IMG/VR virus record: IMGVR_UViG_3300035698_006541 | Coordinates: 1 to 45,537 of that record | Length of the DNA stretch: 45,537 nt | Origin: a virus | Direction: 5' to 3' (one strand) | Part shown: positions 1 to 7,689 of the stretch, piece after piece | Position numbering within the stretch: position 1 is the stretch's first letter | Layout: every line of letters starts with the position of its first letter | Translations under genes and position numbers: made by a program | The notes under the pieces: model-generated | Database searches by the model: none | What the model saw: the letters and a program-made list of their open reading frames with translations, nothing else | What the model was told of the DNA's origin: nothing

Positions 1-2
1 AG

Positions 3-227
3 GAACCCAGCATAAATTTAGTTCCAACTAACCACCCCAGTATATTATCTAGTGAGTGTTTCACCATGATAAAACCTGAACTGGTAGGGGGCTTCCCGTT
101 ATCCAATGTTATCGGAAAAACTAAACCCCGCCCAATCCATTGGTTCAATAGGGGGTCGTTATCCGTACTTGGGTATATGTTCATAGCGATTTTTGTTCTC
201 TATATACTAATCAAAAGGTGTCGTTGA
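3..227 (+). CDS. C-terminal part of a small membrane protein (runs off left edge)
   Basis: An open frame enters from the left edge and ends in TGA at 225-227, giving at least 74 residues. The first internal ATG is at 66, which would give a 53-residue protein. The C-terminus is a clear hydrophobic segment (LSVLGYMFIAIFVLYILIK) followed by a basic RCR tail, like a C-terminal membrane anchor. It converges with the minus-strand gene that ends at 228 with no space between them. Family not recognised. It could be a chance frame, but the membrane segment and the exact abutment of stop codons favour a real gene. Confidence 0.4.
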   Translation, partial: EPSINLVPTNHPSILSSECFTMIKPELVGGFPLSNVIGKTKPRPIHWFNRGSLSVLGYMFIAIFVLYILIKRCR

Positions 228-983
228 TTAGCATGGGGCTGTTTCAATAAGTGAAATCATCTGAACAGTAGCGGCTTCAACTAATGCCTGCTGTGCAACC
301 TGTGCAACTTCCGCCACAATATCCGCAGCCTCTGCTGCAAGGTATGCTGGGTTTGCAGTGGGGAGTGGAGGTGTTGCCATAATTATCTGATGGGCTCTTT
401 GTGCTGCTGATAAAGCTTGAGTTGCTGTTATCTGAGCCTGTATAAGAATATCCTGTGATGTTATTAATACTGCAGCTAAGGATATAGCAGTTGCAAGTAT
501 AGGGCAATCAGTTAATAGATTAGGATTACCTGCTACTGCGCAGTTCCATTGCTCAACCACACTTCTCAAATCCATGTTTGTATGGATAGTGATGCCCAAC
601 TTCTTTCTAATAGCTCTTACCGCTCTTAGTTTTAATTGAGTAGCAGTCTCATTAGCCAACCTATTGGCATCATCTTTTAACCTTGCTCCTACTTCCTCTA
701 AAGTTACAAATAAATCCAACTTACCCATCTCGGCTTTTAAGATACTTAATTCATATTGAGTTAAGCTCATTACCTGCTGAACTATCTGCAACTGTGTTAG
801 CGGTATTACCGGTAAAGTGAAAGCGGGTGTCTCAGGGAAAGCAAGAGTGGGTACAGCTGCAAGTTGAGTCCTTAGTAATACAGTGAGTGCATCAAGCTGG
901 TCGGTCTCATACTGCTGAAGCATATACAGTAATTGGCTTGGTGTATATTTAGGGGGTGTATAAGGGATAGGTGTTCCAGCCAT
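228..983 (-). CDS. Ala-rich helical protein downstream of the baseplate spike
   Basis: A 251-residue protein rich in Ala, Leu and Gln, predicted mostly helical. The N-terminus is Pro/Tyr-rich (TPIPYTPPKYTP). The C-terminal half is a long Ala/Gln-rich helix from about residue 160 to the end. Its ATG overlaps the stop of the spike gene by one base, so it belongs to the tail/baseplate operon. Position suggests a baseplate-associated or spike-accessory role, but no family is recognised and no enzyme motif is visible. Confidence 0.75.
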   Translation of the reverse strand: MAGTPIPYTPPKYTPSQLLYMLQQYETDQLDALTVLLRTQLAAVPTLAFPETPAFTLPVIPLTQLQIVQQVMSLTQYELSILKAEMGKLDLFVTLEEVGARLKDDANRLANETATQLKLRAVRAIRKKLGITIHTNMDLRSVVEQWNCAVAGNPNLLTDCPILATAISLAAVLITSQDILIQAQITATQALSAAQRAHQIIMATPPLPTANPAYLAAEAADIVAEVAQVAQQALVEAATVQMISLIETAPC

Positions 984-1648
984 TATGGTCCTACTTTAAT
1001 TTTGGTTGATACTCCAATCTGGGCTACATCTACAATTGCAGTTAAGCCCGGTACTAAGGAATATAGAACCTCCTTATCCCCACCTATAAATACAGGTAAG
1101 CCTCCTGTCTCTATATTGATACCGGCATTATCCATGCTGATTAGATTGTTACCTGCTAGAATGTCTACGTCCTTAGAGGTCTCTACGCTGATACCCTCAT
1201 TGGTCATGTTAATTATATGTCCTGTTTTATGGGTTATCCTTATTGCTTCTTCACCCAAGGTGTCATCCAATTCAACTATATGCCCAGCTGGAGTTTTGAA
1301 CCAGTGGTTATCATAACCATGTAGCCTATCATCATCCTCACCCTTTCCAAAATAACCATGCTCCCATATAGGAAATCTAGGGTCTCCATGTTCAAAGGTA
1401 ACCCATACAACATCTCCCGTCTTAGGAATAACCTGTGAACCATAACCTTTACCTGCATAATGAATACCCGGTGCCCAATATTCCATAGGCTCCTTTCTTG
1501 TGGTTGTAGGGATAACTAATCTAAGCCTACCTCTATGCTCGGGGTCATTACGGTCATATACAAACCCACGGTACCTTGAGTAGTATCTTCCGAAATACTC
1601 TAAGCCCCGTGTCTTGATAAATATTATTATGGCTTTTACTGCTTCCAT
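983..1648 (-). CDS. Baseplate spike protein (gp5/gpV-like OB-fold)
   Basis: A 221-residue protein. Residues about 20-120 look like the OB-fold of T4 gp5, P2 gpV and VgrG spikes: GFVYDRNDPEHRGRLRLVIP is the characteristic first strand pair, followed by GDVVWVTFEHGDPRFPIWEHGYFG. Residues 120-200 carry short beta-rich repeats (THKTGHIINMTNEGISVET) like the gp5 C-terminal beta-helix. These proteins form the trimeric needle tip at the centre of the baseplate. There is no lysozyme domain, unlike T4 gp5. The gene lies directly after the hub gene with a one-base overlap, the usual order in contractile tails. Confidence 0.85.
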   Translation of the reverse strand: MEAVKAIIIFIKTRGLEYFGRYYSRYRGFVYDRNDPEHRGRLRLVIPTTTRKEPMEYWAPGIHYAGKGYGSQVIPKTGDVVWVTFEHGDPRFPIWEHGYFGKGEDDDRLHGYDNHWFKTPAGHIVELDDTLGEEAIRITHKTGHIINMTNEGISVETSKDVDILAGNNLISMDNAGINIETGGLPVFIGGDKEVLYSLVPGLTAIVDVAQIGVSTKIKVGP

Positions 1649-3375
1649 TATCCGTCTGTTGAAGAATAGTACTGGGTAATGGTTCTTGACCCATCGTCAC
1701 TTTCACCGGTTGAAGTCTTTGCATCATCAGTGGAGGTCTCTTCAACATCTACATCTAACCCTGCTTGACCATCTGTTTTCTTCTTGGCATTACGAGCAAG
1801 TTTTATACTAGTCTTATACCCACCGCCTGGGGTTATAATGTGTTCGCTTTCTAGTATGTAATATTTACCTGAGTATCTTTTACCAACCCCAATCATATTG
1901 ATAACTCCCCCAGCCTCAATGCCGGGGTCACCCTCAATTAATAACTGGGCAGGGTTCATAGCTAATGCCGCTTCAGCCCTTTCGTTCTTTTCCTTGTTGA
2001 AATCATCGTCAGAAATATCTTCCGGCGTTTCCATATAGTCAGTAATATCCAATATCCCTCCAGCGGGCAGCATCACGGCAGTATTATCTATCCCTGTAGT
2101 TTGATTATCTAAATAAATATCTAATCCTCTAGCTGATGAATATTCAACGGAAACTATCTCTTCCCCAGGTACCGCATTAAGGTAGTCATTACCCGATACA
2201 TAGAGACGGCTATCATTTTCTGCACGCATGAAAGGTGCATGGTCTTGGGCTTCGGGGGGTGCAACTCCAGCAGGCAATCCCTCATCAGATTGGTTATCAG
2301 AGATGGTAACACCAAAAGCATTCTCTAGGTTGGCTCCACCTACTACTCCCGGCTGGTCTCTTCTAAAGTTAGAAGCTCCCATCTTCCTAACACTACCTTG
2401 AACTTCATTCCCTAGCCTTGGAGAGTTGTCATCTCCTTCGGTGACATTGGTTTCTACATACTCCTTACTATCCTTGTCCCAGCCTCCGGTGTTTATATTG
2501 GAAGCGGTCTTGGTTTTCTTCTGAGCTTTAGATTTTACCTTGAATGATATTACATTCCTGTCCTCTCTCTGCCATTTGTAAGTTCGGATGGGTGGGGAGT
2601 CCAGCTCTCGTTTCTTTATGATGAGGTTGTCATCACGGGTCTCTACTACGATTGGCCCATTAGGGTCTTTAGAAGCTATCTCCTTTAGAAGTTCAATACC
2701 TGATTTTCCCCCTTGTACCCATTCAACTCCCACTGGGAATATATGGGTGTGTTGGGAACGTGCATTGTCTTGAGCTAATACCTGCTGAGTTAAGAATAGG
2801 TCAGTTACCTCTGCTACATCAACAGTACCCTCTCCGGTAGAAGGGGTGAAGGTAACTTCTTGTGTTACACTTTCTGTTGTTGGAGATGCAACGTCCTTTG
2901 TCATACCTGCTAGTGCATAGACATCACCCTCTGAACTCTGGTATAATTTGTGGGGTCCTACTAATCTAAGACCGTGGTCTATTGCTAGACTGTTTCCAAT
3001 CTCAAATAGGTTCTTTCCTTTATGGAGCTGTTTATCCTTTGACTCTTTTAACCATGACCCTTTGTCAGTTGCCATGATTTCTATAGTCACCCCATTGTTA
3101 TCATAGGTGGGCTCTATCTCTCTAATCCAAATAAGCCTCTTAGTTCTTCGCCCCTCAAGATAACCCCAGTTGATAACCCATTTCATCCCCTCTCTAAAGC
3201 CCTTGGTATCTAATATCCAAGGTGTTTCATATCTTAGGGTAATCTTACATTTGTCGTCCTTCTCTTCTGAGTAAAGGTAACTAAACTTTATTACGTTTAA
3301 GCTTACCTGTGAGCCATCTGATAAGAAGGCTTTTATTACAGGTGATGCATGACCGTCTCTGTTTAGCTCAGACAT
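1648..3375 (-). CDS. Baseplate hub protein (gpD/gp27-like)
   Basis: A 575-residue protein. The N-terminal 150 residues (SPVIKAFLSDGSQVSLNVI, then a GMKWVINWGYLEGRRTKRLIW stretch) resemble the tube-like domain of gpD/gp27 hub proteins, which adapts the sixfold tube to the threefold spike. The C-terminal region is acidic and Thr/Ser-rich (EETSTDDAKTSTGESDDGS). It lies between the gp53-like and spike genes and overlaps each by one base, as expected for translationally coupled baseplate genes. Assignment rests on position plus N-terminal similarity. Confidence 0.8.
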   Translation of the reverse strand: MSELNRDGHASPVIKAFLSDGSQVSLNVIKFSYLYSEEKDDKCKITLRYETPWILDTKGFREGMKWVINWGYLEGRRTKRLIWIREIEPTYDNNGVTIEIMATDKGSWLKESKDKQLHKGKNLFEIGNSLAIDHGLRLVGPHKLYQSSEGDVYALAGMTKDVASPTTESVTQEVTFTPSTGEGTVDVAEVTDLFLTQQVLAQDNARSQHTHIFPVGVEWVQGGKSGIELLKEIASKDPNGPIVVETRDDNLIIKKRELDSPPIRTYKWQREDRNVISFKVKSKAQKKTKTASNINTGGWDKDSKEYVETNVTEGDDNSPRLGNEVQGSVRKMGASNFRRDQPGVVGGANLENAFGVTISDNQSDEGLPAGVAPPEAQDHAPFMRAENDSRLYVSGNDYLNAVPGEEIVSVEYSSARGLDIYLDNQTTGIDNTAVMLPAGGILDITDYMETPEDISDDDFNKEKNERAEAALAMNPAQLLIEGDPGIEAGGVINMIGVGKRYSGKYYILESEHIITPGGGYKTSIKLARNAKKKTDGQAGLDVDVEETSTDDAKTSTGESDDGSRTITQYYSSTDG

Positions 3376-3671
3376 TAGATATAGAAGGCTTGGATTTTAT
3401 CGAAGTCTGGTATTAGCAAATGCTTACCAGGCTCCAAATCAAATGGGTTATGTATCAGATTAGTATCTGCCAAAATCCACCAATACTTACTTTCATTATA
3501 GTATTGGTGGGCAAGGTTAGATAGTGTATCTTCAGTCTTTATCAAGTGAATTACATCTTGCGGACTTTCCGTATAGTCAATCAATTCCCGTTTAAGAAAC
3601 TTGTGACCTGATGGGAAACCATAAACGATGCCTTTTGAATAAGGATTGTTAAGTCTTAGTTGAAGAGCCAT
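3375..3671 (-). CDS. LysM-like baseplate protein (gp53-like)
   Basis: A 98-residue protein. Residues about 40-90 read as a LysM-like fold (IKTEDTLSNLAHQYYNESKYWWILADTN, then PFDLEPGKHLLIPD). This pattern is typical of T4 gp53-like wedge proteins and short LysM baseplate proteins, which in tails usually bind other tail parts rather than peptidoglycan. It sits one base before the hub gene in a compact baseplate cluster. The alternative is a generic tail LysM protein; either way a structural role is likely. Confidence 0.78.
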   Translation of the reverse strand: MALQLRLNNPYSKGIVYGFPSGHKFLKRELIDYTESPQDVIHLIKTEDTLSNLAHQYYNESKYWWILADTNLIHNPFDLEPGKHLLIPDFDKIQAFYI

Positions 3672-3672
3672 C

Positions 3673-4152
3673 TTAGGTTAGTTGAGGAAATACAGTAGAT
3701 TTAATCTCGTGGTGTCTAGGGTTGTGGTCAGTGATTTCAGCTAGGGTTATTTTTACCTTAGCTCCCATAGGGTATGCATCATACTGGCCATTGAATTGAT
3801 GCCATGTATATTCAGCCTCCATAACTAAGAACCTTCTACCTGTGTATAGAGAGTCACCCCATAACAGTAGTACCGGATGCTTCTTTCCATAGGCTCCATC
3901 ATTCTTAGATAAAGCTTCCAGCTCTCTACAGGTCTTAACTACATCGTCTCGAAAGCCGCTATCACAATATAGGGTGAACTCAAACTTTAATAAATATTCA
4001 CCCCCTGTATAATGGTACTTGGGGATGTTAGCCCCCATTGATTTAATTGCAGCGTGGGTGGTAGACGGTTTAACTTTAAGCTCCAGAGGTATAGTCTGTA
4101 ACGCAATTGATAACCTTGTTACCGTGTCGAGTATCTGAATTTTTGCTGGCAT
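3673..4152 (-). CDS. Tube-initiator/CIS tube-like baseplate protein
   Basis: A 159-residue beta-rich protein (EYLLKFEFTLYCDSG; RRFLVMEAEYTWHQFNGQ; AKVKITLAEI). The pattern resembles the contractile-injection-system tube-like domain that connects the tail tube to the hub, a role played by gp54/gp48 in T4 and Afp7-type proteins elsewhere. It sits between tape measure and LysM protein, the expected slot. Its start codon overlaps the tape-measure stop by one base. The family call is from memory of pattern and order, so moderate. Confidence 0.65.
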   Translation of the reverse strand: MPAKIQILDTVTRLSIALQTIPLELKVKPSTTHAAIKSMGANIPKYHYTGGEYLLKFEFTLYCDSGFRDDVVKTCRELEALSKNDGAYGKKHPVLLLWGDSLYTGRRFLVMEAEYTWHQFNGQYDAYPMGAKVKITLAEITDHNPRHHEIKSTVFPQLT

Positions 4153-6173
4153 TATCCGAAACCTAGTTCTTGGTAAATGTCCTCATCATTAGCTGAGTTA
4201 ATCTTCTTACTCATGGCTAACTCCCCATCCACATGTATGTTTATAACCTGAGCCTGTGCAACTGGACCTTGACCATCGGCATCTGCACCGGAGCCCATAA
4301 AGCCATCCCATGTTTTTCCAAATCGGATTGTATTATCATGGTTGTATGCGCCTGAGTTCTTCTTGTACTTATCTATGCTGATTTCCTTTGAAGGGTCAAT
4401 ATTAAAGCTAGGCTCTTCTGGCCCATCCATTATACCTAACCAAACTAATTTATCAACCACCCAATCAAGCAGCAAATCAAACTGGTGTACAATCCATGCA
4501 AAGACTATAGCTATACCGGTGAATAGAACCATTGCAGCGGTTAATATAGCTGCACCGATTGCAACTGCTGCTGCCATCTCTGCCACCCCTGTTAGGATAG
4601 ACCCAACTACATAGGTTATCTTAGCCATTAAACCCATAGTACTCCACATATAAGCTGCACCTCCAGCTGCACCTCCATAGGAAGCCCCAGCTGCAATTCC
4701 GCCAGCTGCAGTGGCAGCACCTGCAAGGTTAGATGCAGTGGCAATAGCATAGAGTGTTCTAAGATAAGCAAGAGCTCCAGTGTTAGCTGTAGCCCAAGCC
4801 CCAGTTGCAGTTGCCGCAAAGGTGGCTTGCATACCGACCAGAACTGTATAAGCCATGTGTATCTGAGTTAGGAAGAAGGCAAAGGTTCCTACCACTACTA
4901 AGACTGTTCCCACTACCAGAAGAAGGGCTCCGAATAATCCCACTATACCAGATATAATATTACCTAGTATGGGTATCTTCATAATCCAGCTGATAAAGTT
5001 AATCATGTATCGAGTAGCTGTAAGTATCGGTCTAACTATCCAACCCATACTTTCTGATACCGCATCTTGAAAGTCAGACCAAGCTGAAGTCAATAGTAGT
5101 ACATCACCATGAACGTTGTCCAACCTCTTCCTTGCAACCTCTAGGGCATAACCTGGCTCAATGTTGTGGAGGTCATCAATAAAGTCTTTGTAACTATCGA
5201 GCTCTCTAAGAAGTAGGGAACCAGCTCTCTTACCCCTTACCCCGAATATCTCTTGTAAGATAGCTTGCTTCTCAATCGTACCCATCCCTTGAAGGCTAGA
5301 CTTCATCTTTGTAAGAATTTCAGCAATAGGTAGTAGGTTTCCATGAGCATCAGCAAGGTCTCCCTTACCCATACCAATAGCATCTAGTGCCCATAAATCT
5401 CCTTTGGTTGCTCGTTCAGATGCTGCGGTAGTTAAATACCTCATCATGTTCTCCGTAGCGGTACCTGCCATAGAGGACTGAATACCCGCATTACCCATAG
5501 CCATAATCATAGCTGTAGTTTCCTCCAGTCCTACATTCAAGTCCATTGCAGTAGATGCAGTATACTTAATTGCTTCACCAAGGTCAAAGATGTTCGTGTT
5601 AGCACCTAATGTACCAGCAGCAAGGACGTCCGCAACTCTTGCAGACTCTGTGGCTGCAATATTATAGGACTTCATTATGTTGGTCATAATATCTGCAGTT
5701 CCACCCTTACCCTCAATCATGTGGTCAGTTGCTGAACCCAGAGCCACTACCGCATCCATTGTACCTATGATGTCTTTTCTGTTTACCCCAGCCATACCCA
5801 TGAACTTCATGGAGTCAGCTACTTGGTTCAGTGTGAAGATAGAGCTCTTTGCAACGGATGACGCCTTGCTTTCTAATTGCTCAGCTGTTGCAGTTGTATC
5901 GGAGGCAATTGCATATACTCCAGCCATTGTATACCTGTAGGTGGCTGCTGCTTTAATCATGGAACCCAACCCTCCAACTATACCTGCACCGGCAGCTGCC
6001 ATCATAGCACCCCCTGTCATCAAAGCCATCTGCTGTTGGCGTTGGAGGTTCATTGCTGATACGCCCATTTGAACCATAGCGCCATCAACAGCACGGGCAC
6101 CTGCCGTGAAGTGGTCGATTAACGAAACCGTTAACCCAATACCCATACGTGATGAACCTGAAAATATTGGCAT
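4152..6173 (-). CDS. Tail tape measure protein (TP901-like)
   Basis: A 673-residue protein. The N-terminal third contains the TP901-type core with repeated Ala/Gly/Met-rich helices (TMAGVYAIASDTTATAEQLE, QVADSMKFMGMAGV, ETTAMIMAMGNAGIQSSMAG). Two strongly hydrophobic stretches follow at about residues 398-440 and 515-565, the segments thought to insert into the host membrane on DNA injection. It sets tail length. By the usual scaling of about 0.15 nm per residue, the tail would be near 100 nm (inference). It starts two bases after the stop of the chaperone frameshift product, the canonical arrangement. Confidence 0.92.
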   Translation of the reverse strand: MPIFSGSSRMGIGLTVSLIDHFTAGARAVDGAMVQMGVSAMNLQRQQQMALMTGGAMMAAAGAGIVGGLGSMIKAAATYRYTMAGVYAIASDTTATAEQLESKASSVAKSSIFTLNQVADSMKFMGMAGVNRKDIIGTMDAVVALGSATDHMIEGKGGTADIMTNIMKSYNIAATESARVADVLAAGTLGANTNIFDLGEAIKYTASTAMDLNVGLEETTAMIMAMGNAGIQSSMAGTATENMMRYLTTAASERATKGDLWALDAIGMGKGDLADAHGNLLPIAEILTKMKSSLQGMGTIEKQAILQEIFGVRGKRAGSLLLRELDSYKDFIDDLHNIEPGYALEVARKRLDNVHGDVLLLTSAWSDFQDAVSESMGWIVRPILTATRYMINFISWIMKIPILGNIISGIVGLFGALLLVVGTVLVVVGTFAFFLTQIHMAYTVLVGMQATFAATATGAWATANTGALAYLRTLYAIATASNLAGAATAAGGIAAGASYGGAAGGAAYMWSTMGLMAKITYVVGSILTGVAEMAAAVAIGAAILTAAMVLFTGIAIVFAWIVHQFDLLLDWVVDKLVWLGIMDGPEEPSFNIDPSKEISIDKYKKNSGAYNHDNTIRFGKTWDGFMGSGADADGQGPVAQAQVINIHVDGELAMSKKINSANDEDIYQELGFG

Positions 6174-6175
6174 GA

Positions 6176-7119
6176 TTATCTTCGTTTTTTAGCCTCAGCT
6201 TCTCTGAACTCAGCTAGGCTTTTAAATAAGTTGAAATACTGCAAACGCCGGCTTAAAGGCATCTGAAAGAACTCTGTCTCCGTGAAGCTTAAGCCGGCGT
6301 CTGATAGGACTACTATGTCTATAAGGAGCCGATGGTCGTTGGAAAAAAAAACTCTTCTAAAGCAATAGCTGGTATTAAGTCGGTCTTTCCTTTTGGAGAA
6401 GTTATAGATATAGGCATTGCAAAGCTGGTATCATATAGCTTGAACTGGCCTCTTATTTCAGATAGTTCCCTTGCAGTAAACTCCGCAAAGTTTTCAAGAG
6501 GTATGAATTTATCCTGTCTACGGAGTTCCATCTTTCTCATGGTGAACTCATCATTCTTACTGAGCAGCCCCCGGACCTTCTTAAGCATTGTTTTCTCTCC
6601 ATAGGAAGTCATCAGTGACCATCGTATGAATTTCCCACTAGTAGTCTCATATTCAAACTCAATCTGTTGGCCTTTAGGGTAAGGTCTTATAGATACTGAG
6701 CTAAGGGATTGTAATTCCTCTTCGCTTAAGTCACCCCATCTTTCTAATGGAGCTATAAACTTATTCAAATCCTCTGTGTACTCAATACCGGCAGGGTCAG
6801 CTGTAAACTCTCCATCGTGTTTGTACTTGAAGTTAAGCTCACTTCCTAATGATAAGATACGGGCTCTAAGAGCAGCATAATATTTATCAGCAATAGGCCA
6901 CTTAGCAATATCATCCGCAGTGTATAGCTTCTTGGGTTCCCCATTACTATCCACGTGAAGAGGATTAGTAGAGCCTGTAATAATCCTAGAAAGGAATATA
7001 TTAAGGTGGGTACCATTTTGGATGTGCTCTGTTTGAGACAGTGCAACCTCATCTTCACCATTCATCTCCCGTATAGAGAGGTCATAGCCAGAGGGTAATC
7101 TAAAAGTTTCTGTGTTCAT
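6176..7119 (-). CDS. Predicted -1 frameshift fusion of the tail assembly chaperone (G-GT type)
   Basis: If ribosomes slip back one base on the nine-T run at 6343-6351, translation continues for 55 further codons to TAA at 6176-6178, two bases before the tape-measure ATG. The added peptide begins SNDHRLLIDIVVLSDAGL and ends in a charged helix, SLAEFREAEAKKRR, like the T part of known G-GT pairs. Without the shift about 145 bases would be noncoding inside a gap-free operon. Seen: slippery run, open frame and exact fit. Known: programmed -1 shifts are widespread at this locus in tailed phages. Inferred: that the shift occurs. Confidence 0.72.
6242..6303 (-). repeat. Inverted repeat downstream of the slip site
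   Basis: ACGCCGGCTTAA and its exact complement flank a 32-base loop. The stem extends to 15 pairs if one G-T pair is allowed. It is far more GC-rich than its surroundings and starts about 40 bases after the slip run, inside the frameshift-only coding part. It may act on frameshifting or message stability, though the spacing is longer than in classical stimulators. Confidence 0.6.
6319..7119 (-). CDS. Tail assembly chaperone, short (zero-frame) product
   Basis: A 266-residue soluble, charged protein lying between tail tube and tape measure, the invariant position of tail assembly chaperones (lambda gpG, P2 gpE). These bind the tape measure during tail assembly and do not enter the virion. Its last codons read through a run of nine T on the coding strand, then CCA ACG ACC and end in TAG. 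The frame shifted by -1 at that run stays open to the tape-measure gene. The N-terminus (TFRLPSGYDLSIREMNGEDE) resembles phage-tail proteins that bind the tube or tape measure. Confidence 0.75.
   Translation of the reverse strand: MNTETFRLPSGYDLSIREMNGEDEVALSQTEHIQNGTHLNIFLSRIITGSTNPLHVDSNGEPKKLYTADDIAKWPIADKYYAALRARILSLGSELNFKYKHDGEFTADPAGIEYTEDLNKFIAPLERWGDLSEEELQSLSSVSIRPYPKGQQIEFEYETTSGKFIRWSLMTSYGEKTMLKKVRGLLSKNDEFTMRKMELRRQDKFIPLENFAEFTARELSEIRGQFKLYDTSFAMPISITSPKGKTDLIPAIALEEFFFPTTIGSL
6343..6351 (-). promoter_or_regulatory. Slippery run for -1 ribosomal frameshifting
   Basis: Nine consecutive T on the coding (minus) strand, read as three Phe codons in frame 0 after GAG. Slippage by -1 keeps the Phe pairing and places TCC next. 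The zero-frame stop lies seven codons further on, and the -1 frame stays open for 55 codons. Confidence 0.7.
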
Positions 7120-7139
7120 GTTTCGTTATCTATTAAACT

Positions 7140-7170
7140 GAAAAAGGGTAGAGTAATAAAACTCACCCTT
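7140..7170 (-). terminator. Rho-independent-type terminator after the tail tube gene
   Basis: On the minus strand AAGGGT-GAGT pairs with ACTC-ACCCTT (one bulged base) around a six-base loop, followed by TTTTT. It lies 35 bases past the tube stop codon and before the chaperone gene, so it probably attenuates read-through from the abundant tube message into genes needed in small amounts. Confidence 0.7.
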
Positions 7171-7204
7171 ATTCAATAATAGTATATGGTATTAACCCGT
7201 CAGA

Positions 7205-7663
7205 TTAGATTAACTTTGCTGGCTGGTCTACGCACCATTCGATTTCTTCAAGAGTATTCTCCGAGGCCATTCTATCAAGTTCAATAGCACCCAATTTGCA
7301 AGGCCAAGCTCCCTCATATCGGTAGTGGTCTAAGGGAGTTACTCCATCGGGTGCAAAATGTGTCACTGTGATAGTGGTCTTATATACTGAAGGTAGTTGA
7401 CCACCTGCAGTGTATACATCTTGAATATCATTCAGGTATTGGAAGAACTGGCTATCATTACCATCAGCAACGGATAGCTTAGTCATTACTAACCTACCGA
7501 ACTTAGCTCGGCCTCCGGTCTTAACATCGAAGTTAAAATCCCCGTGAGTTACCTCATCAATCTCGAAAGATGGAAGTGTTACCTTCTGGCATAGAAATGC
7601 ATTCATGCCGGGTATGTTGATTGTGAAGTTAAACTTCTTCTTAGGGTTAGCTATTTGTGCCAT
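7205..7663 (-). CDS. Tail tube protein (gp19-like)
   Basis: A 152-residue protein of typical tube length. The N-terminus KKKFNFTINIPGMNAFLCQKVTLPSFEID and the later FGRLVMTKLSVADGNDSQFF match the T4 gp19-like tube family, which stacks as hexameric rings inside the sheath. The C-terminus LGAIELDRMASENTLEEIEW is also typical. It is 26 bases after the sheath gene, the standard sheath-tube order, and is followed by a terminator hairpin. Confidence 0.9.
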   Translation of the reverse strand: MAQIANPKKKFNFTINIPGMNAFLCQKVTLPSFEIDEVTHGDFNFDVKTGGRAKFGRLVMTKLSVADGNDSQFFQYLNDIQDVYTAGGQLPSVYKTTITVTHFAPDGVTPLDHYRYEGAWPCKLGAIELDRMASENTLEEIEWCVDQPAKLI

Positions 7664-7689
7664 TGCAGTTTAATATTTTCAGGTTATAA

